Source: Pseudopithomyces maydicus
Taxonomy: Eukaryota > Ascomycota > Dothideomycetes > Pleosporales > Didymosphaeriaceae
Assembly (NCBI GenBank): GCA_026873275.1
Contig: JANTUC010000005.1
Span: 62,001 to 126,000, forward strand
DNA: 64,000 nt
Direction: 5' to 3'
Shown: positions 12,063 through 24,489 of the stretch, piece after piece
How the letters are laid out: every line of letters starts with the position of its first letter
Position numbering within the stretch: position 1 is the stretch's first letter
Notes under the pieces: model-generated
Seen by the model: only the letters and a program-made list of their open reading frames with translations
Told to the model about the DNA's origin: nothing
Database searches by the model: none
Position numbers and translations under genes: made by a program

Positions 12063-13191
12063 GCTTGGGAACGCGTTGAGTGGCTGTATATATACGTGTA
12101 TAATACTATGTGCATGCTTACTTTGGGCCTGGCCATCTGGCCATCTCGATGAGACAGGCCTGTCCCCTAATCGCCGTAAACAAAGTCTACTTATCCACCA
12201 AAATACGAGATGGCACACTACGTCTTACTCGTTCCTCTCACAGCTGTGTTATACGACTGCTGCTTGGTTAGGCTGTTATACATATCTGTACGTATATATA
12301 TGCGAGAGGGAGCTGGGCTTCTCTCGAAATAGCGTCCCGGCGCCACACCTAAATATACATACGTGCACCCCCTCCAATAGGAATCGCATCGTATTGCATC
12401 TTTGCACTCGGGCATACAGAACCCTACCCTGCATACACGCAGTGTATGTATGCATGACCTTGAGCCTATTTTTCCCCTGGCCGTATGTAAAAGGTTCCCA
12501 TCTGAAACGAACGGCAAACGTTCCACGGCATCCATCCGACACACTCAATACCCACAAGTCACTACATACATACATACATACTTACCTGAGCATCACAATC
12601 ACAATTCCCTCGCCACCCCCGCGCCGCCGTCCCAAACTATCGATTCTGCAATCCTAAGCAACAGTCATCGTCGCCAACAACACCCAGACGTCGTATTAGC
12701 GTTATCTAGCTCCGCTCCTGACGATCAGAGCTCGCTAGAAGCGACGAGGCGACGAGGCTCCCACGGGAGGCGCGGCGATAGGCTTGCCGCCGAACCCTCA
12801 ACCGAACTGGGGCTCCGACGCCACTGGGGCACCGCCGACTACCACGACCACCTCCGCTAGACTGCCTACCTACCTACCGGTACCATCCCACCAACCAACC
12901 AGCCAAGCATCCCCCAGCGATCGTTCCACCTCTCCTATTTCTAGCTCGCGCTGGGTGTTGCCAAGAGGGAGGTTTTTCCTGCAGCTTGTATCATGTATAT
13001 CCTAGCGATGTTTCAGGCGTAGCAGCCGTCGCCGGCGCAGCGCATTCTCCCTTGCCCCTTGCATTCGCTCTGCACGCCGTCCGTATGTATCAGTGTATGT
13101 ATCTCTCCCATGCGTGGCCCCACAACGCGCATGACGCAGCGGTCCTTTTCCCAGCCTGACACCTCGTGGGAGAGGGGCCTCGAAGGGGACC

Positions 13192-13209
13192 GGGGGGGGG
13201 GGGGGGGGG
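13192..13209. repeat. Poly-G run, 18 bases
   Basis: Eighteen consecutive G residues on the plus strand. Length is likely to be unreliable in the assembly because other G/C runs in the window appear miscounted. Confidence 0.9.
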
Positions 13210-13410
13210 TGCGTGAAAAAGTCTAATCCGCGACTTAAGAGCTGCGTAAGCCTTCGTCACGGCGGCACGCCAACTTAATTCTCCCCTTTTCTGTTTCTCT
13301 CTCTCGCTGTCGTTGGTTGTGCCTGCTGTGACGCGGTGCCGCGAGTTGGGTTGCGTTGTTGCTGTTGAGTATCGTTTCCGTGGTTGACGTACATCCCGGG
13401 CGATAGTTTG

Positions 13411-13443
13411 TATCGATATATATATATATATACTGTATATATA
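13411..13443. repeat. TA-rich dinucleotide microsatellite
   Basis: Alternating TA interrupted by one CTG, about 270 bp upstream of the GH5 start codon. Confidence 0.8.
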
Positions 13444-13706
13444 CAAGTACGGGTATTGTTTGTCTTGAAACAGGTACCACGGCGACTTTCTGGAACCGGC
13501 TCTGGACGTGTGTTTGCTTGCCTTGCTCGACGAGAGGGCTCTGTTAAGAAGAGGGCTGGACGAGGTTGCCACATCCGGACGCGTTCGTTGTTCGGGTCTA
13601 CCTTTACCTTGGGTATCCATCAGTCTTTCGTTTTTATTCCTTGGGAAGAGCAGCAATTTACATACGTCGCCAATTTGGTTATCTGAACATCGTTAATTGA
13701 CACGGT

Positions 13707-15180
13707 ATGATTTTCAAGAGGATATTGGCTGCGGCGCTGGCGTGCGGGTTGGCGGTGGGAGCTCCTGCGTAAGTTATTTTCTTGGTGTCACGGAGATGTA
13801 ACATGCGGAAAAAAAATCGTATATTCCTAGAGGGGAAAGGGAAAGAGCAGCAACAACTATGGGACTTGGGATCAATCTCATTACAAACAGCTGACACCAC
13901 ACAGATCCAAGCGCAGCGTAGCATTCGCATGGGGCTCGGAAAAAGTCCGCGGCGTCAACATCGGCGGGTGGTTAGTTCTCGAGCCGTACGTCCACCCCTT
14001 CCCCCCAATATACACACACTACGTATACGCATCTACCATCTACCATGCTAACACCTCCCCCTCCAGCTGGATAACCCCCTCCCTCTTCGACTCCCTCGCC
14101 AACCCCTCCATCGTCGACGAATTCACCCTCTGCCAAACCCTCGGTCCCACCGCCGCCCTTTCCGTCTTAAAACCCCACTGGGACACCTGGACCACGTTCG
14201 CCGACTTCCAGAAGATCGCAGACTCGGGCTTCAACCTCGTGCGCATCCCCATCGGCTTCTGGGCCTACGATACCTTTGGGACGCCGTATGTCCAGGGCGC
14301 AGCGCCGTACCTGGATGCGGCCATCGACTGGGCGCGCGCGCTGGGCCTCAAGGTCATAATCGACCTGCACGGCGCGCCTGGATCCCAGAACGGGTTTGAT
14401 AACTCGGGGCAGAGGCTTGCGAGCCCGACGTGGACGTCCGGAGATACGGTGGCGCAGACGCTCTCCGTGATCTCGACCATCGCGCAGAAATACGCTCAGC
14501 CCGCGTACCAGGACGTCGTGGTCGGCATCGAGGCGCTCAACGAGCCGCTCGTGCCCCGCCTCGACGAGCCCACCGTGCGCCAGTTCTACCGCGATGCGTA
14601 TGGCAATGTGCGCGTCGTGTCGGATACCCCGATCGTGCTGCACGACGGGTTCCTGGCGACGAGCGCGTGGAACGGGTTTCTTACTCCGTCGGACGCCAAC
14701 GCGCAGCACGTCGTCATGGATCACCACGAGTACCAGGTATTTGACTCTGGGCTTCTGGCGCTGTCGCCGGCGCAGCACGTGGAGCAGGTTTGCGCTGCGG
14801 GAGGCGCATACGCGGGGAGCGATAAGTGGAGTTTTGTGGGGGAGTGGACGGGCGCGATGACGGATTGCGCGCGGTATCTGAATGGGTTTGGCACGGGCGC
14901 GCGGTACGATGGGACGTTTACGGCGGCTGGTGCTGCGCCTTCGAGTAAGATTGGGGACTGCGGGTGGCAGGACGACATTGCGAACTGGAGCCAGGAGTAT
15001 AAGGACCAGACGAGGCGGTATGTGGAGGCGCAGATTGCGGCGTTTGAGACGCGGAGTGGGGGGTGGATTTGGTGGAATTTCAAGACGGAAGGGGCGCACG
15101 AGTGGGATGCGTTTAAGCTGATTGATGAGGGTGTTTTCCCGCAGCCGATTGAGGAGAGGAAGTTTGAGGTTATGTGTTAA
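13707..15180 (+). CDS. exg1: Secreted GH5 exo-beta-1,3-glucanase (Exg1-like)
   Basis: Three exons (13707-13768, 13905-13985, 14067-15180) give 418 residues. A signal peptide ends near residue 20 and is followed by a Kex2-type KR (ASKRS). RGVNIGGWLVLEPWITPSLF is the N-terminal signature of fungal exo-1,3-glucanases. The acid/base is Glu207 (EALNEPLVPR) and the nucleophile Glu307 (VGEWTGA), both intact. The C-terminus shows the usual WIWWNFKTEGAHEWD. It should release glucose from beta-1,3-glucan ends in the wall or medium. The coding strand is C-rich in the 5' part of exon 3 and G-rich in the 3' part (see findings), yet the frame is unbroken. An antisense open frame of 377 codons is a by-product of this composition. 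Confidence 0.95.
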
Positions 15181-15495
15181 AGAGGGAGCTTTATTTCTGT
15201 GGGGGACTAAGGGTATACCCGGTGGGTGGTGTTTTTTGGCGTATGGGATTTGTTGGGATCTGGGGTGGTTAACGTATATAATGATCTGTGGGATATGCAT
15301 TGCTGCAGCTGTTTGTTCAAGTCTTGCGATGTTGAGCGATGCAAAGAAACATGGTGCGTGGGGAGGTCGAGGCCGAACAGAGGTGTAACTTCACACAGCG
15401 CACATCCTCGAAGGAGTTCAGATGAAAAGATCATCCATAGGGATGGATTGGCGGAGGAGAATTCATATTATAATTCCTAACACCGATGGGTATCA
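15181..15495. other. Convergent intergenic gap between GH5 and Swd1-like genes
   Basis: 315 bp holding the 3' ends of two convergent genes. GT-rich on the plus strand after the GH5 stop; no gene. Confidence 0.7.
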
Positions 15496-17145
15496 TCAAC
15501 CTCTTCGTCTCTTTGTTCCAGTTGAATTGCTGTTCGCCCTCCTGGACTCATCGCCGCTCACAGGCACCTCATCATCGTTCATGTAGTCGCGACCCGCGCC
15601 GGGACTTCTTCGTCTGAACTGTCCTGCCCCGACGGCCACAATCTCATCCTCGCTATCGCTGGCTTCGATGTCGAGCAGCACAGGCATCCTGAATTCGCCA
15701 GGCTCGTGTTGAGTGTTGGACTTGACAGGGTCAATGGTGAGCACATCGACCTCCTCGTCCTCCTGATCCAGTCTCCGCTTGTGAAGCTCCTCCGCGGGCT
15801 GAATGTCGAATTCGTCCTCTTTCTCGATGTACTCCACGTTCTCTTCAACCTCGACGAAGTCTGGCGCGAGGGCAGACCACCGCTGGGGCTGGAGAATTGA
15901 CCACAGCCAGACACGGCCAGAGTCGACACCGATAGCGGCGACAAAGGGCCGGAACGGATGCCACTCCACAACTGACAATTCCTCCTTGGTGCCTTCCAAA
16001 ATCTTAACGAGACTGCCCTGACCGCGCTCCCAGATGTAGACGTGGTGATTCATGTACGTTGTGGCTGCAACGTAGTCGCCAGCTGAACTAAAGGTGACGT
16101 GATTCCACGAAAGACGCTGGACCAAATCCTGGAACTTATGCTGCACCTTGAGCTCCAGCATGTCGAAGTCTAGTTTCGGATCGCTGAGATCAGGGAGGAT
16201 AAAAGTGCGAATGATCCTGTCGCTGGAGTTAAGTACGACGTCCCGGCCGGACTGGGTCATGCGGATCAAGACTATGAGCGAGTTGGTGACGCGATACGAG
16301 TAGAGCAATTCGCAGGTCCTGGCGTCGATGATGTTCAGCCAGCCCTTGTTCGTGCCTGCCAGGATGTGTTCGGCGGAGGGTGTGAATACGGTGACGGTGG
16401 TCGTCTGCTTGGCATCCTGGGCAGCTTGCTTCTCGGTGGCGTTCTCTCGTTCGGTCTGGGAGCGGCGCGGGGCGGTGGGAAGCGTTTGTTTCTTGGGGAC
16501 TTCGCTGGACATGTCGACCAGCACGGGCTGGTCTTCAAACAAGGCGGCGGCAAAGACCATGCTGCAGGTGGTCAGTTAATCATGTTGCAGGCCAGCTGAA
16601 TTGCGTGGCATCATACTGGTTCTTCGGGTGCAGCTCCGCGATGAAGATGGCCGACTCGAAGCGGACGGTGCGCACACGCGAGCCGTCCTTGAGGTCCCAG
16701 AGGACGCACTTCCAGTCTTGGCCGGCGCTGAGCAGGAAGCGGTCGTTGGTGGACCAGCTCAGGGACTGGATCTGGCGCGTGTGGCCGCGCAGCTTGCGGG
16801 CGACGCCGTTGGTCTCCATGTCGAAGACCACGACGATGCCATCGTGCTGCGGGTGTTGCTGTCAGCGCATTGCAGCGGGGAAAGGGAAATTGAGGGCAGC
16901 GTACCCGTCCGGAGGCGAGCAGGTCGCCGCGGTGGCTGAAGCGGATGGACGTCGAGTGGCCGCTGCCTGCGGGGGTGAGTCAGTCGGGGCTGGTGGGAGG
17001 CGATGCAGCATGCATGGCGACGATAATAATAAATATCGGGCGCATGGCAGCAGCGGCAGCGGGGGAGAGACGCACGCAGACGGCCGGTGATGACCTCGGG
17101 GCAGTCCTGGGCGAGGACAAAGGGGTCAACCAGCGACAGGTTCAT
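15496..17145 (-). CDS. swd1: WD40 protein, COMPASS subunit Swd1/RBBP5 homologue
   Basis: Four exons (17145-17076, 16966-16905, 16846-16617, 16561-15496) give 475 residues. The start MNLSLVDPF, then ITGRL followed by RSGHSTSIRFSHRGDLLASG, is the typical opening of Swd1/RBBP5. WD40 repeats follow: HDGIVVVFD, GHTRQIQSLSWSTNDRFLLS, WKCVLWDL, then AELHPKNHMVFAAA, GTNKGWLNIIDA, SAGDYVAATTYMNHHVYIWE and GVDSGRVWLWS. The tail is acidic (EENVEYIEKEDEFDIQ, EEVDVLTIDPVKSNTQ) and ends basic (KRRRG). Known role of the family: scaffold of the Set1 complex that methylates histone H3 Lys4. The gene is transcribed away from RPB1 with 610 bp between start codons. The joined reading gives one continuous family-like sequence across all three introns. 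Confidence 0.93.
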
Positions 17146-17755
17146 TGCAGGCGGCGCGGCGGGTCAAAGGGCTGCGCATCTTATCCTGCGGCTTGGGTGC
17201 GGCCGTGAGCGCGCGACGTGGTGGAGAGCGGCCTGGGTTCGATGGGGTCGCGCGTTGGCGCTAGTGGCCCGAAGCGGCATGGCGCGTATTGGCTCTTTGT
17301 CAACGCTCACCTCGCCGCCTGAGCGTCAGTCTCCTGCACACCCGCCCTCACCACCTCCACCCCATCAACCCCGACCGCTGTGGTGCCTGCGAGCGCGTCA
17401 AACAACTCGCCGCACCCGTCTGCGCTCCCGCCACTGCGCACCATCCGCGCGCTCGACCTCCCACGACCGCGCGCCCGCCGGGGACACCCAGACCCCCAGC
17501 CCTTTGTCCGCGGGGACGTATTTCTTCCACCGCATCCCGCCGCGCGCACCGGCGCATCAGCGACAGCATATCTACACGTCCGACTCCTTTCCACGCATAT
17601 CTAGACCTCTCCAGCACCCCCGAGAGGCGCCAGCTGCGGCCTGCCCACCGCGGGCTTTCTCCCTCACCTACCGCCTGCCTTGGCGGCAACACCCGACGCG
17701 ACCCTACGGACCATCCGCCGCGCTCTGTCGCAGTAGCCCGTAAACCACCGCAATT
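17146..17755. promoter_or_regulatory. Divergent promoter shared by the Swd1-like gene and RPB1
   Basis: The two start codons (17145 minus, 17756 plus) face away from each other across 610 bp. The RPB1-proximal half (about 17290-17740) is C-rich on the plus strand and low in A, as is common for leaders of strongly expressed fungal genes. I see no clear TATA box. Open frames here are artefacts of the composition. Confidence 0.7.
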
Positions 17756-20700
17756 ATGGCGCCCGGAGCCCCCGTCATCTCAAAATGCCCCCTGCGCACC
17801 ATCAAGGAGATCCAGTTCGGCCTCTTCTCGCCCGAGGAGATCAAGGCCATGTCCGTTTGCCATGTCATCTACCCCGATACCTTCGACGATGAGAAGCAGC
17901 AGCCGTACCACCAGGGTCTTGGTGACCCCCGTCTCGGCAGCATCGACCGCGGCTACTCGTGTGCCACGTGCAAAGAGGACATGCAAACCTGCCCAGGTCA
18001 CTTTGGCCACATCGAGCTGGCCATACCCGTGTTCCACGTCGGTCAGTACGCCTTAGCAGACGCGCTGATTGTCTACTGACGCACACAGGTTTTATCGTGA
18101 AGATCAAGAAGCTTCTCGAGACAGTTTGCCACAACTGTGGTCTGATCTTGGCTGACTTTGTAAGTCTTCCCCGGCGGGAGACGAGCTTGGCTGCCTGATG
18201 AGCTTCTCTAACTGATGTGATTACTAGACCCACCCTGATTGGCTCACCGCTGTCAAAATCAAGGACCCCAAGAAGCGCTTCGACATGATATGGCGACTGT
18301 CCAAGACGCGAAAGATGTGCGAGAACACACCAGCAGAGTCGGACCCTAAGAAGGCCCGACAGCCTCATGGTGGCTGTGGAAACCGGATGCCGGATGCTAT
18401 TAGAAAAGAAGGTCTCAAATTGACTGCTTCCTACAAGCCTAAGAAGGACGAGGACGAGACCAAGGACCTCGACAAGAAACCCATCACACCACAGGATGCC
18501 CTCAACGTGTTCCGACACCTCAGCGACAACACGCTTGCTTTGCTCGGTTTGAATGTCGACTATGCCCGCCCCGAGTGGATGGTTCTGACCGTGCTCCCTG
18601 TTCCCCCACCGCCAGTTCGGCCTAGTATCTCCGTCGACGGCACAGGCCAAGGTGCCCGCGGAGAGGACGATTTGACATACAAGCTGGCCGATCTCATTCG
18701 CGCCAACAGCAACGTGAAGAAGTCTCACGCCGAAGGTGCTGCTATGCACGCTATTCAAGAGTACGAGGCGCTGCTGCAATACCATGTGGCAACGTACATG
18801 GACAACGATGCAAACGGTGTACCTCAAGCTTTGCAGAAATCCGGTCGACCGCTAAAGACTATTCGTGGCCGCTTAAAGGGCAAGGAGGGCCGTCTACGAG
18901 GCAATTTGATGGGCAAGCGTGTCGATTTCTCGGCTCGTACCGTCATTACTGGTGATCCCAACCTGTCGCTAGACCAGGTTGGTGTACCACGCTCTATTGC
19001 TAGGACTTTGACATACCCCGAAACTGTCACCAAGTTCAACATTGGCAAGTTGTCGCAGCTGGTCCGCAATGGTCCCTCCAACCACCCGGGAGCCAACTTC
19101 GTCATCAAGTCGGACGGTGTGCGTCTCGACCTCAAGCACAACAAGAATTTGGGTGAACTGCAACTGGCTTACGGGTGGAAAGTCGAGCGTCACATTGACG
19201 ATGACGATGTCATCATCTTCAACCGACAACCTTCCCTGCACAAAGAATCTATGATGGGTCATCGTGTCAAGGTCATGCCGTACTCGACCTTCCGCCTCAA
19301 CTTGTCCGTCACATCTCCCTACAACGCCGATTTCGACGGTGACGAAATGAACTTGCACGTCCCCCAGAGCGACGAAACCCGTTCTGAGGTTAGGAATCTG
19401 TGCATGGTTCCTCTGCAGATTGTGTCTCCTCAGTCCAACAAGCCCCTCATGGGTATCGTGCAGGACACCCTTTGCGGTATCTTCAAGATGACACATACAG
19501 ACGTCTTCTTGACGAAAGAGCAAGTTATGCCCCTCATGATGTGGGTGCCTAACTGGGATGGTCTGCTTCCGCCACCGGCAATTCTTCGCCCGAAGCCTCG
19601 CTGGACTGGTAAGCAGATTGTCAGCTATGCTCTGAAGGAGGACCTCAATATCGCCCAGGGTAGCGATTCTGCAGACGACAAGTTCAGCGATTTCACCGGC
19701 AAATCAGTGGTTATTCACGGCGGTGAGATCGTATTGGGTCAAATCATCAAAAAGCAAGTGGGCGCCTCCGCTGGCGGTGTTGTCCACATTGTCTACAACG
19801 AACACGGCCCCCAGGCTGCAGTTGATTTCTTCAACGCTGCGCAGCGTATTGTTGCGTACTGGTTCCTACACAACGGTTTCAGTATTGGTGTTGGTGACGC
19901 TGTCCCCAACCCAGCAACCTCTGAGAAGATTGTGGAAGTCGTGGAAAAGGCCAAGGCTGAAGTCGCAGAGACTTTGAGACTCGCTGAAACCGATCAACTG
20001 GAGCCGAATCCCGGTACGACACTTCGAGGTACCTTCGAACAGAAGGCCATGAAGGCGCTTAACGAAGGACGTGAAGGTGGAGGTACGGCAGCCAAGGACA
20101 ACCTGAAACCGTTCAACAATGTCGTCCAGACCGTTACTTCTGGTTCCAAGGGTTCCAACGTCAATATCGCGCAGATGGTGTCTCTTGTCGGACAACAGGC
20201 TGTTGAAGGTGCTCGTATTCCTTTCGGTTTCAAGTATCGCACCCTTCCTCATTTCACCAAGGACGATTATTCTCCGGAATCAAGAGGATTTATCGAGAAT
20301 TCTTATCTTCGTGGGCTCACCCCGACCGAGTTCTTCTTCCACGCTATGGCCGGTCGTGAGGGTCTTATTGATACTGCTGTCAAGACAGCCGAAACTGGTT
20401 ACATTCAGCGTCGTTTGGTCAAGGCGCTCGAAGACGTCATGGTCAAATATGACGGCACTGTCCGTAATTCTATGGGAGACATTGTCGAATTCGTTTACGG
20501 AGAAGACGGTCTTGATGGTGCCAAGGTCGAGAAGCAGACTATTGACACTGTGCCACTCTCGAGGAAGAAGTTCGAAGACAATTACAGGACGGATGTCATG
20601 AGCGACAGGCTACCCATCTCTCCCGAAGTGCTCGAGTGCGCCAACGAGATTCAAGGCAGCATTGAAGTGAGCCAGTATCTGGAAGAGGAGTGGGCGGCCC

Positions 20701-23142
20701 TCAATGAGGACCGTGAATTCCTACGACAGAGCATGAGGACTGGAAAGCCTTCTGATAAGAAGGAAGTGCACCTTCCGCTCAAGGTCGATCGCATTGTCGA
20801 GAACGCTAAAGCGCGTTTTGCGATTAAGAATTCTCAACGAAGCGATCTGCATCCGATTGACGTTGTTAAGGGTGTTCGCGATTTGCTTGATAAGCTTGTT
20901 GTGATCCGAGGCGATGATCCGCTCTCTATTGAGGCCCAAAAGAGTGCTACCATCCTCTTCAAGTGTTTGCTGCGGTCGCGATTGGCCTTCAAGCGCTTGG
21001 TCACTCAGGACCACCTCAACAAGCTTGCTTTCGAACATATCATCGGCGAGATTGCGGATCGATTCTTGCGATCTGCTGTCCACCCGGGTGAAATGGTCGG
21101 TGTCATTGCCGCCCAATCTATTGGAGAGCCTGCAACGCAGATGACTTTGAACACTTTCCACTTTACTGGTGTGTCCTCTAAGAACGTTACACTTGGTGTG
21201 CCTCGTCTCAAAGAAATTCTCAACATTGCAGCCAACATCAAGACGCCTAGTATGCTTATCATGCAAAACAAAGACTCTTCTTCTCGAGATGCAGCGAAGG
21301 AACTTCGAAGCCGTATTGAACATACAACTCTCCGCTCGTTGACGCACTCGATCGAACTGTACTACGATCCTGATCCTAGAGCAACATTGATCGAAGCTGA
21401 TGAGGATTTGGTCGAAGCGGCCTTCCTTTTTGGTGATGAAGATACTTCCAACCACTCTAAGTGGCTGCTTCGCATAGTGCTCGATCGTGCCCATCTTCTC
21501 GACAAGAACTTGAACATTAATGAAGTTGCTGCTAGGATAACAGAAGAGTTTGCACCAAATATTGCTGTTATTACTGCAGATGAGAACGCAGATGAACAGG
21601 TACTTCGTGTACGTTTCAAGTGGGATCAGCACCTTAGAAAGGAGGACGACGACGAAGAAGATCGAGACGAGCGCTGGATGCGCAAGCTTGCTGTCCACTT
21701 GCTGGATGATGTGACGCTGCGCGGAGTAAAGGGCATTGAACGTGCCTTTATCCGTACCGAACAGTGCCTATACGAACAGGAGGATGGTTCTTTGCTGCTC
21801 AAGAAGGATGATGCACGATGTGAAGAATGGGTACTGGATACTACTGGTATTGCCATGTCTGATGTGCTTGGTGTGGAAGGCGTGGATACCACCCGAACAT
21901 ACTCGAACTCGTTCATCGAGGTGCTTGGAGTTCTTGGTATCGAGGCTGCCCGAGCTGGTTTGCTCAAGGAATTGTCCAACGTTCTGGAATTCGACGGTTC
22001 CTACGTCAACCACCGCCACATGGCTATCCTCGTCGATATCATGACTCAACGTGGTATGCTCATGGCTATCACACGTCATGGAATCAATCGTGGTGACACT
22101 GGTGCTCTCATGCGCTGCTCTTTCGAAGAGACGGTTGAGATTTTGCTCGAGGCTGCCGGCTACGGTGAGCTTGACGATTGCCGAGGTGTTTCTGAAAACA
22201 TTATGCTGGGTCAGCTCGCACCGATGGGAACTGGAGAATTTGAGGTCGTTATGGATGGCCAAATGTTGCTCACCATGGTTGAGGATAACTCTCGCATGCG
22301 TGGTGCTGCCACTGGCAACTTTTATGACAATGGCGCAGCTACTCCTTACGACCTGGGCTCTCCGACTTATGAGGGTGGCATGGCTGGCCCGTCATTCAGC
22401 GCGGAATTTTCACCCCTGGCCGCTCCGGAAGGAGGGTACGGCGGTATGACCGATTATCAGCCTCAGTATGGCGCAGATGGTTCTTTCAGCCCATGGGGTG
22501 GTGCTGCAAGCCCTGGTCCAGGTTCTATGAGCCCCTTCACCAGCAGTACCAGCCCTACATCACCATCGTTCTCTCCGTCGTCTCCGGGATACTCGCCAAC
22601 GTCCCCCGGCATGGCCATCACCAGCCCACGCTTCGGGGCTACGTCTCCTGGCTACAACCCTACGAGCCCGTACTCACCTTCGTCGCCTCAATTCTCGCCC
22701 ACGTCACCAGGTGGCTTCCAGTCTCCTACATCTCCTAGTTACTCGCCGACGTCCCCAGGCTACTCGCCCACTTCGCCACAGTGGAGTCCCACCTCGCCGG
22801 CGCAGGCCATGGGTCGTAAAGCGACATCACCTGGCAGCGGATGGAGCCCTACTTCTCCCCAGTACAGCCCGACGTCTCCGATGTACAGCCCGACGAGTCC
22901 GCAGTTCAATGGTAGCGATAGACGTTCGCCTGCTTCACCGACGTCGCCCTCGTATAGCCCGACGAGCCCGATGGGTCAGTACAGCCCGACATCGCCTCGA
23001 GCTATCTCTCCCACCTCGCCGACTTCACCCAAGTACTCACCCACTTCGCCCAAGTACTCTCCGACGTAAGTTTGGTCATAGTTGTAACCTCCTTGTGCAC
23101 AGAAAATCATACTAACATCTAAACAGGTCGCCCCAACAGTAA
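17756..23142 (+). CDS. RPB1: RNA polymerase II largest subunit Rpb1
   Basis: Four exons (17756-18041, 18089-18159, 18228-23065, 23127-23142) give 1736 residues. The N-terminal zinc-binding region shows CATCKEDMQTCPGHFGHIEL and CHNC. The active-site motif NADFDGDEMNLHVPQ has its three Mg-binding aspartates at about 487, 489 and 491. The bridge-helix and trigger-loop region reads GEPATQMTLNTFHFTG near 1085. From about residue 1550 a C-terminal domain of degenerate heptads begins; I count nine exact YSPTSP units among many variants (FSPTSPG, WSPTSPA, ISPTSPT). The last intron falls inside the final heptads. The last exon is only 16 nt and encodes the end SPQQ. Reading through that intron would stop right after YSPT. 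This is the catalytic subunit that makes mRNA precursors. Confidence 0.99.
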
Positions 23143-24489
23143 ATTACACATTAGTGTTGATGTTATATGTAAGCAGGTTCTTGCCTCGCTTTGTACAAAT
23201 ATTTGTCTTTCTCGTTCTCTTTGAACCCAAAGGCTGACATCGGTGATGGGTAGCTCTGACCCGAAAACGTCTACCCTGCCCGTTCAAATTGTACTACGGC
23301 CGCTCTCCAGCTTCGTCACGGCGTCGGCGTACCTTTCGCTAGGCCCACGTCGCCACCAACACGTCGCGCTGAAGATCCCAGCTGGCCCTTTTCCCACTTA
23401 TTTAATGTCTTGTTTCAAACGATGTATAACAAACGAGCGTCGCCTGTGCTTCGACAGCACAGCCGGCGCCGAAAACTAAAGCAAAAACATTTCCAGCTGT
23501 TTTTTTCTCTGTTTGATCCCAACTGGTTCCCGTCGAAAGCATTTACACAGAGCACCACCACCATTTCCCCGGGGTTCAGGGCGTTACCTGTTTTAATCCT
23601 CTGTTTTTTTATTAACTCTGTTTGGGTATCCGATGATTATTTGAACGATGGAGGGGTCGTCATGGCACGCCCTACTGACTGGCTGACTGACTGCAACAAA
23701 ATGCGAGGCGTTTCGGGGCATGTGGGGAGGGCCGTTTTTTTTTGGCTTTGCGACATGCACATGGAGACTGGTTTCAGTGTTTCTGCGTTACTAGAATTAG
23801 CTGCTGTGGCCCGCTAAATTGCGCTTGGGGCCGGCCTTGTGAGGAGGGGGATCGATCGATCGGGGTTTACCAGAATATTTCTGGCGGGGGCGTGGGAGTG
23901 ATACCTGTAGTGTGTGAGGCGGTGAGACGAAAAGTGGTGAACGGAACGGAACGGTACAGATAATATCGAAATTGACAAATTGTTTGTCGCATTTGTGGGC
24001 ATTTTGAAAGTGATGTTGCGGTTTCATGTGACGACTTGCTTGAAGTCTTCATGCTGCGGTCTGTCGAATAGCGAGAATAGCCTGGCTTTTTAACAGGAAT
24101 GATTAGTCTTGGTCATGTCATGCATTGCATAGTGACAGATGCCAATAACTTTACGCACAGGATCCCGAAGAAAGAAAAGCATGCTGAAGTGGTCACACCC
24201 ATGAATTTTGACCCGTCGTGAGTGTAGGAACTGGCCTATTCAAAGCTCATCTGGTGAAATCGAGTGAACGCGTTTTAGTGGCGCATCGGAGAGGTAAAAG
24301 GTAGCTCTTGTGGATTGTGCAAGCACTTCTTCTTGTCTATTAGTCTGGCCCGCATAGAGTCTATCGTGTGGATAGAGGCTTTTGCAAAGATTTGTGATTT
24401 GTGGAACATGACGGCTTATGCGTCGGGTATCATTACAAGAACCATACATGCATCATTGCGCCGAGAAAACCCAGCCAGCCGGTAGCAAT
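23143..24489. other. Intergenic, 1.35 kb, RPB1 3' region, no gene
   Basis: Contains RPB1 3' sequence and the 3' side of the next, convergent gene. Open frames of up to 135 codons look random. Confidence 0.6.

Larger units (their letters stand above)
12063..13706. other. Intergenic, 1.6 kb, simple repeats and poly-G upstream of the glucanase gene
   Basis: Open frames are low-complexity shadows. The stretch holds an 18-base G run (13192-13209), an alternating TA tract (about 13411-13443) and several ATGTATG-type microsatellites. It must contain the promoter and leader of the GH5 gene. Confidence 0.6.

Noticed and set aside
12052..12657. Plus-strand open frame of 201 codons after the GH72-like gene
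   Set aside because: Begins inside the GH72-like coding sequence in another frame and runs through microsatellite DNA.
14167..15300. Minus-strand open frame of 377 codons opposite the GH5 gene
   Set aside because: Arg/Pro-rich, low-complexity and fully antisense to an intact, clearly recognised enzyme; explained by strand composition.
17865..21698. Long minus-strand frames (up to 325 codons) inside RPB1
   Set aside because: Antisense shadows of a conserved gene.
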